Shown here piece after piece: positions 63,156 to 64,000 of a stretch of DNA of 64,000 nt. A model generated the notes under the pieces. That model did no database searches. It was not told the origin of the DNA and was given only the letters and a program-made list of their open reading frames with translations. Origin of the DNA: Sulfitobacter undariae (GTDB lineage Bacteria > Pseudomonadota > Alphaproteobacteria > Rhodobacterales > Rhodobacteraceae); assembly GCF_014196805.1 (NCBI RefSeq), contig NZ_JACIEI010000007.1, forward strand, positions 62,001 to 126,000, written 5' to 3'. The position numbers and the translations under genes are program-made. How positions within the stretch are numbered: the first letter of the stretch is position 1; every line of letters starts with the position of its first letter.

Positions 63156-64000
63156 ATGTCAATCTTTAATCCGACACGTCGCGGTCTAATCCAAGCGGGT
63201 GCCGTCGCTGGCGCGGGCCTTGCCTTACCTACATATTTACGCGCTCAAGAGAGCGGGTTTACTAATGCCCCACAGGGCGACACCGTCACATTGGGCTTTA
63301 ACGTACCCCAATCAGGCCCCTACGCGGATGAAGGCGCAGATGAACTGCGTGCTTTTGAGCTGGCGGTTGAGCACCTGAACGGTGAGGGCGACGGCGGCAT
63401 GATGCAAACTTTCAGCTCCAAGGTGCTGGATGGGACTGGCATCATGGGCAAGAAGGTCAAGTTTGTCACAGGTGACACCCAGACGAAATCAGACGCCGCG
63501 CGCGCCTCTGCCAAGTCGATGATCGAAAAAGACGGCGTTGTGATGATCTCTGGCGGGTCCAGCTCTGGTGTGGCTGTGGCCGTTCAGGCGCTGTGCCAAG
63601 AGGCTGGCATCATCTTTATGGCGGGTCTTACCCACGCCAACGACACAACCGGCAAAGACAAACAGGCCAATGGTTTCCGCCATTTCTTTAACTCCTATAT
63701 GTCTGGTGCCGCTCTGGCGCCGATCCTTGTCAATGAATACGGCGCTGACCGCAAAGCCTATCACCTGACAGCGGATTACAACTGGGGTTACACCACAGAA
63801 GAGGCAATGCGTTCCTCTACCGAAGCGCTGGGTTGGGAAACGGTTAACTCTGTCCTGACACCGCTGACTGCCACAGATTTCTCGGCCTATATCGCGCCAG
63901 TGATCCAGTCTGGCGCGGATGTGCTGGTGCTGAACCACTATGGTGGCAACATGGTGAACTCTCTTACCAACGCTGTACAGTTCGGCCTGCGCGACAAGAT
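63156..64000 (+). CDS. UrtA/LivK-like ABC transporter substrate-binding protein (partial, cut at the window end)
   Basis: The first 281 codons of a periplasmic binding protein. A CGGGAGG site precedes the ATG by 5 nt. The Tat signal is NPTRRGLIQAGAVAGAGLAL, followed by VTLGFNVPQSGPYADEGADE, GKKVKFVTGDTQTKSDAARA, VMISGGSSSGVAVAVQALCQ and GFRHFFNSYMSGAALAPILV. This is the branched-chain amino-acid/urea/amide binding-protein superfamily. In related bacteria such genes sit near acyl-CoA synthetase genes; which ligand is bound here is unknown. It is divergent from the ScfR-family gene, with TTGCA-type sites between. Confidence 0.9.
   Translation, partial: MSIFNPTRRGLIQAGAVAGAGLALPTYLRAQESGFTNAPQGDTVTLGFNVPQSGPYADEGADELRAFELAVEHLNGEGDGGMMQTFSSKVLDGTGIMGKKVKFVTGDTQTKSDAARASAKSMIEKDGVVMISGGSSSGVAVAVQALCQEAGIIFMAGLTHANDTTGKDKQANGFRHFFNSYMSGAALAPILVNEYGADRKAYHLTADYNWGYTTEEAMRSSTEALGWETVNSVLTPLTATDFSAYIAPVIQSGADVLVLNHYGGNMVNSLTNAVQFGLRDK

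Noticed and set aside
1..64000. tRNA, rRNA or CRISPR loci
   Set aside because: No clover-leaf pattern, conserved rRNA segment or regularly spaced direct repeats were found in the intergenic regions by eye.

Overview
The window looks like a chromosome segment of a marine-type alphaproteobacterium of the order Rhodobacterales (Roseobacter group). The evidence is a complete Rhodobacter-type gene transfer agent (GTA) cluster, a GapR (DUF2312) gene, a pdhA-pdhB-pdhC operon with a lipoyl domain on the E1-beta subunit, a ScfR-type regulator beside a symporter-kinase, and moderately high GC throughout. The genus cannot be fixed from sequence alone. I saw no rRNA, tRNA, CRISPR array, insertion sequence or plasmid/phage integration gene.

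Layout. 1-15 kb: start of an MFS transporter, a methyltransferase, a DUF4394 secreted protein, lpdA, DUF924, an MFS transporter with an acidic tail, queA, a 1141-residue AsmA-like protein, a 1-Cys Bcp peroxiredoxin with a ferritin-like DUF455 protein, an M23 peptidase/bactofilin pair, a frameshifted low-molecular-weight phosphatase and two tandem cyclophilins. 15-23 kb: pgk, a secreted Sel1-like protein, ftsB, pdhABC, cysE. 23-38 kb: the GTA cluster (g15 back to g1, all on the minus strand). 38-43 kb: fabD-fabG-acpP-GNAT-fabF-mltG. 43-48.4 kb: cytochrome b561-YceI fusion, YceI, DUF2244, a decayed glutaredoxin-MauE gene, a multicopper oxidase and a small secreted Cys/His/Met protein. 48.8-56.8 kb: rpsF-rpsR-rplI, a flavin reductase, a lipoprotein transglycosylase, a VOC protein, tig, a BCCT transporter, gapR and small genes. 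56.8-64 kb: an orphan FliM-like protein, a response regulator/2-TM protein/symporter-kinase operon, a ScfR-family regulator, and the divergent start of a UrtA/LivK-type substrate-binding protein.

How the genes work together. lpdA (E3) and pdhABC (E1-alpha, E1-beta, E2) make the pyruvate dehydrogenase complex. Although about 15 kb apart, both promoters carry the same 18-bp palindrome (TAGTTTAACGTTAAACTA, 15/18 matched at lpdA), placed the same way relative to an AAACTATAT element. This is the most interesting regulatory signal in the window. The GTA genes encode terminase, portal, protease, capsid, connectors, tail tube, tape measure, hub, peptidase and host-contact protein. The last of these (g15) is broken by one missing base, so particle infectivity is doubtful unless this is a sequence error. 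A nested inverted repeat lies just after the capsid gene. The right end looks like a short-chain acid sensing and uptake module with TTGCA-rich repeats in front of both regulatory transcription units.

Limits: everything here comes from reading sequence and recalled family knowledge; no database search or folding program was run. Start codons were moved from the longest frame where a ribosome-binding site and family length supported it.
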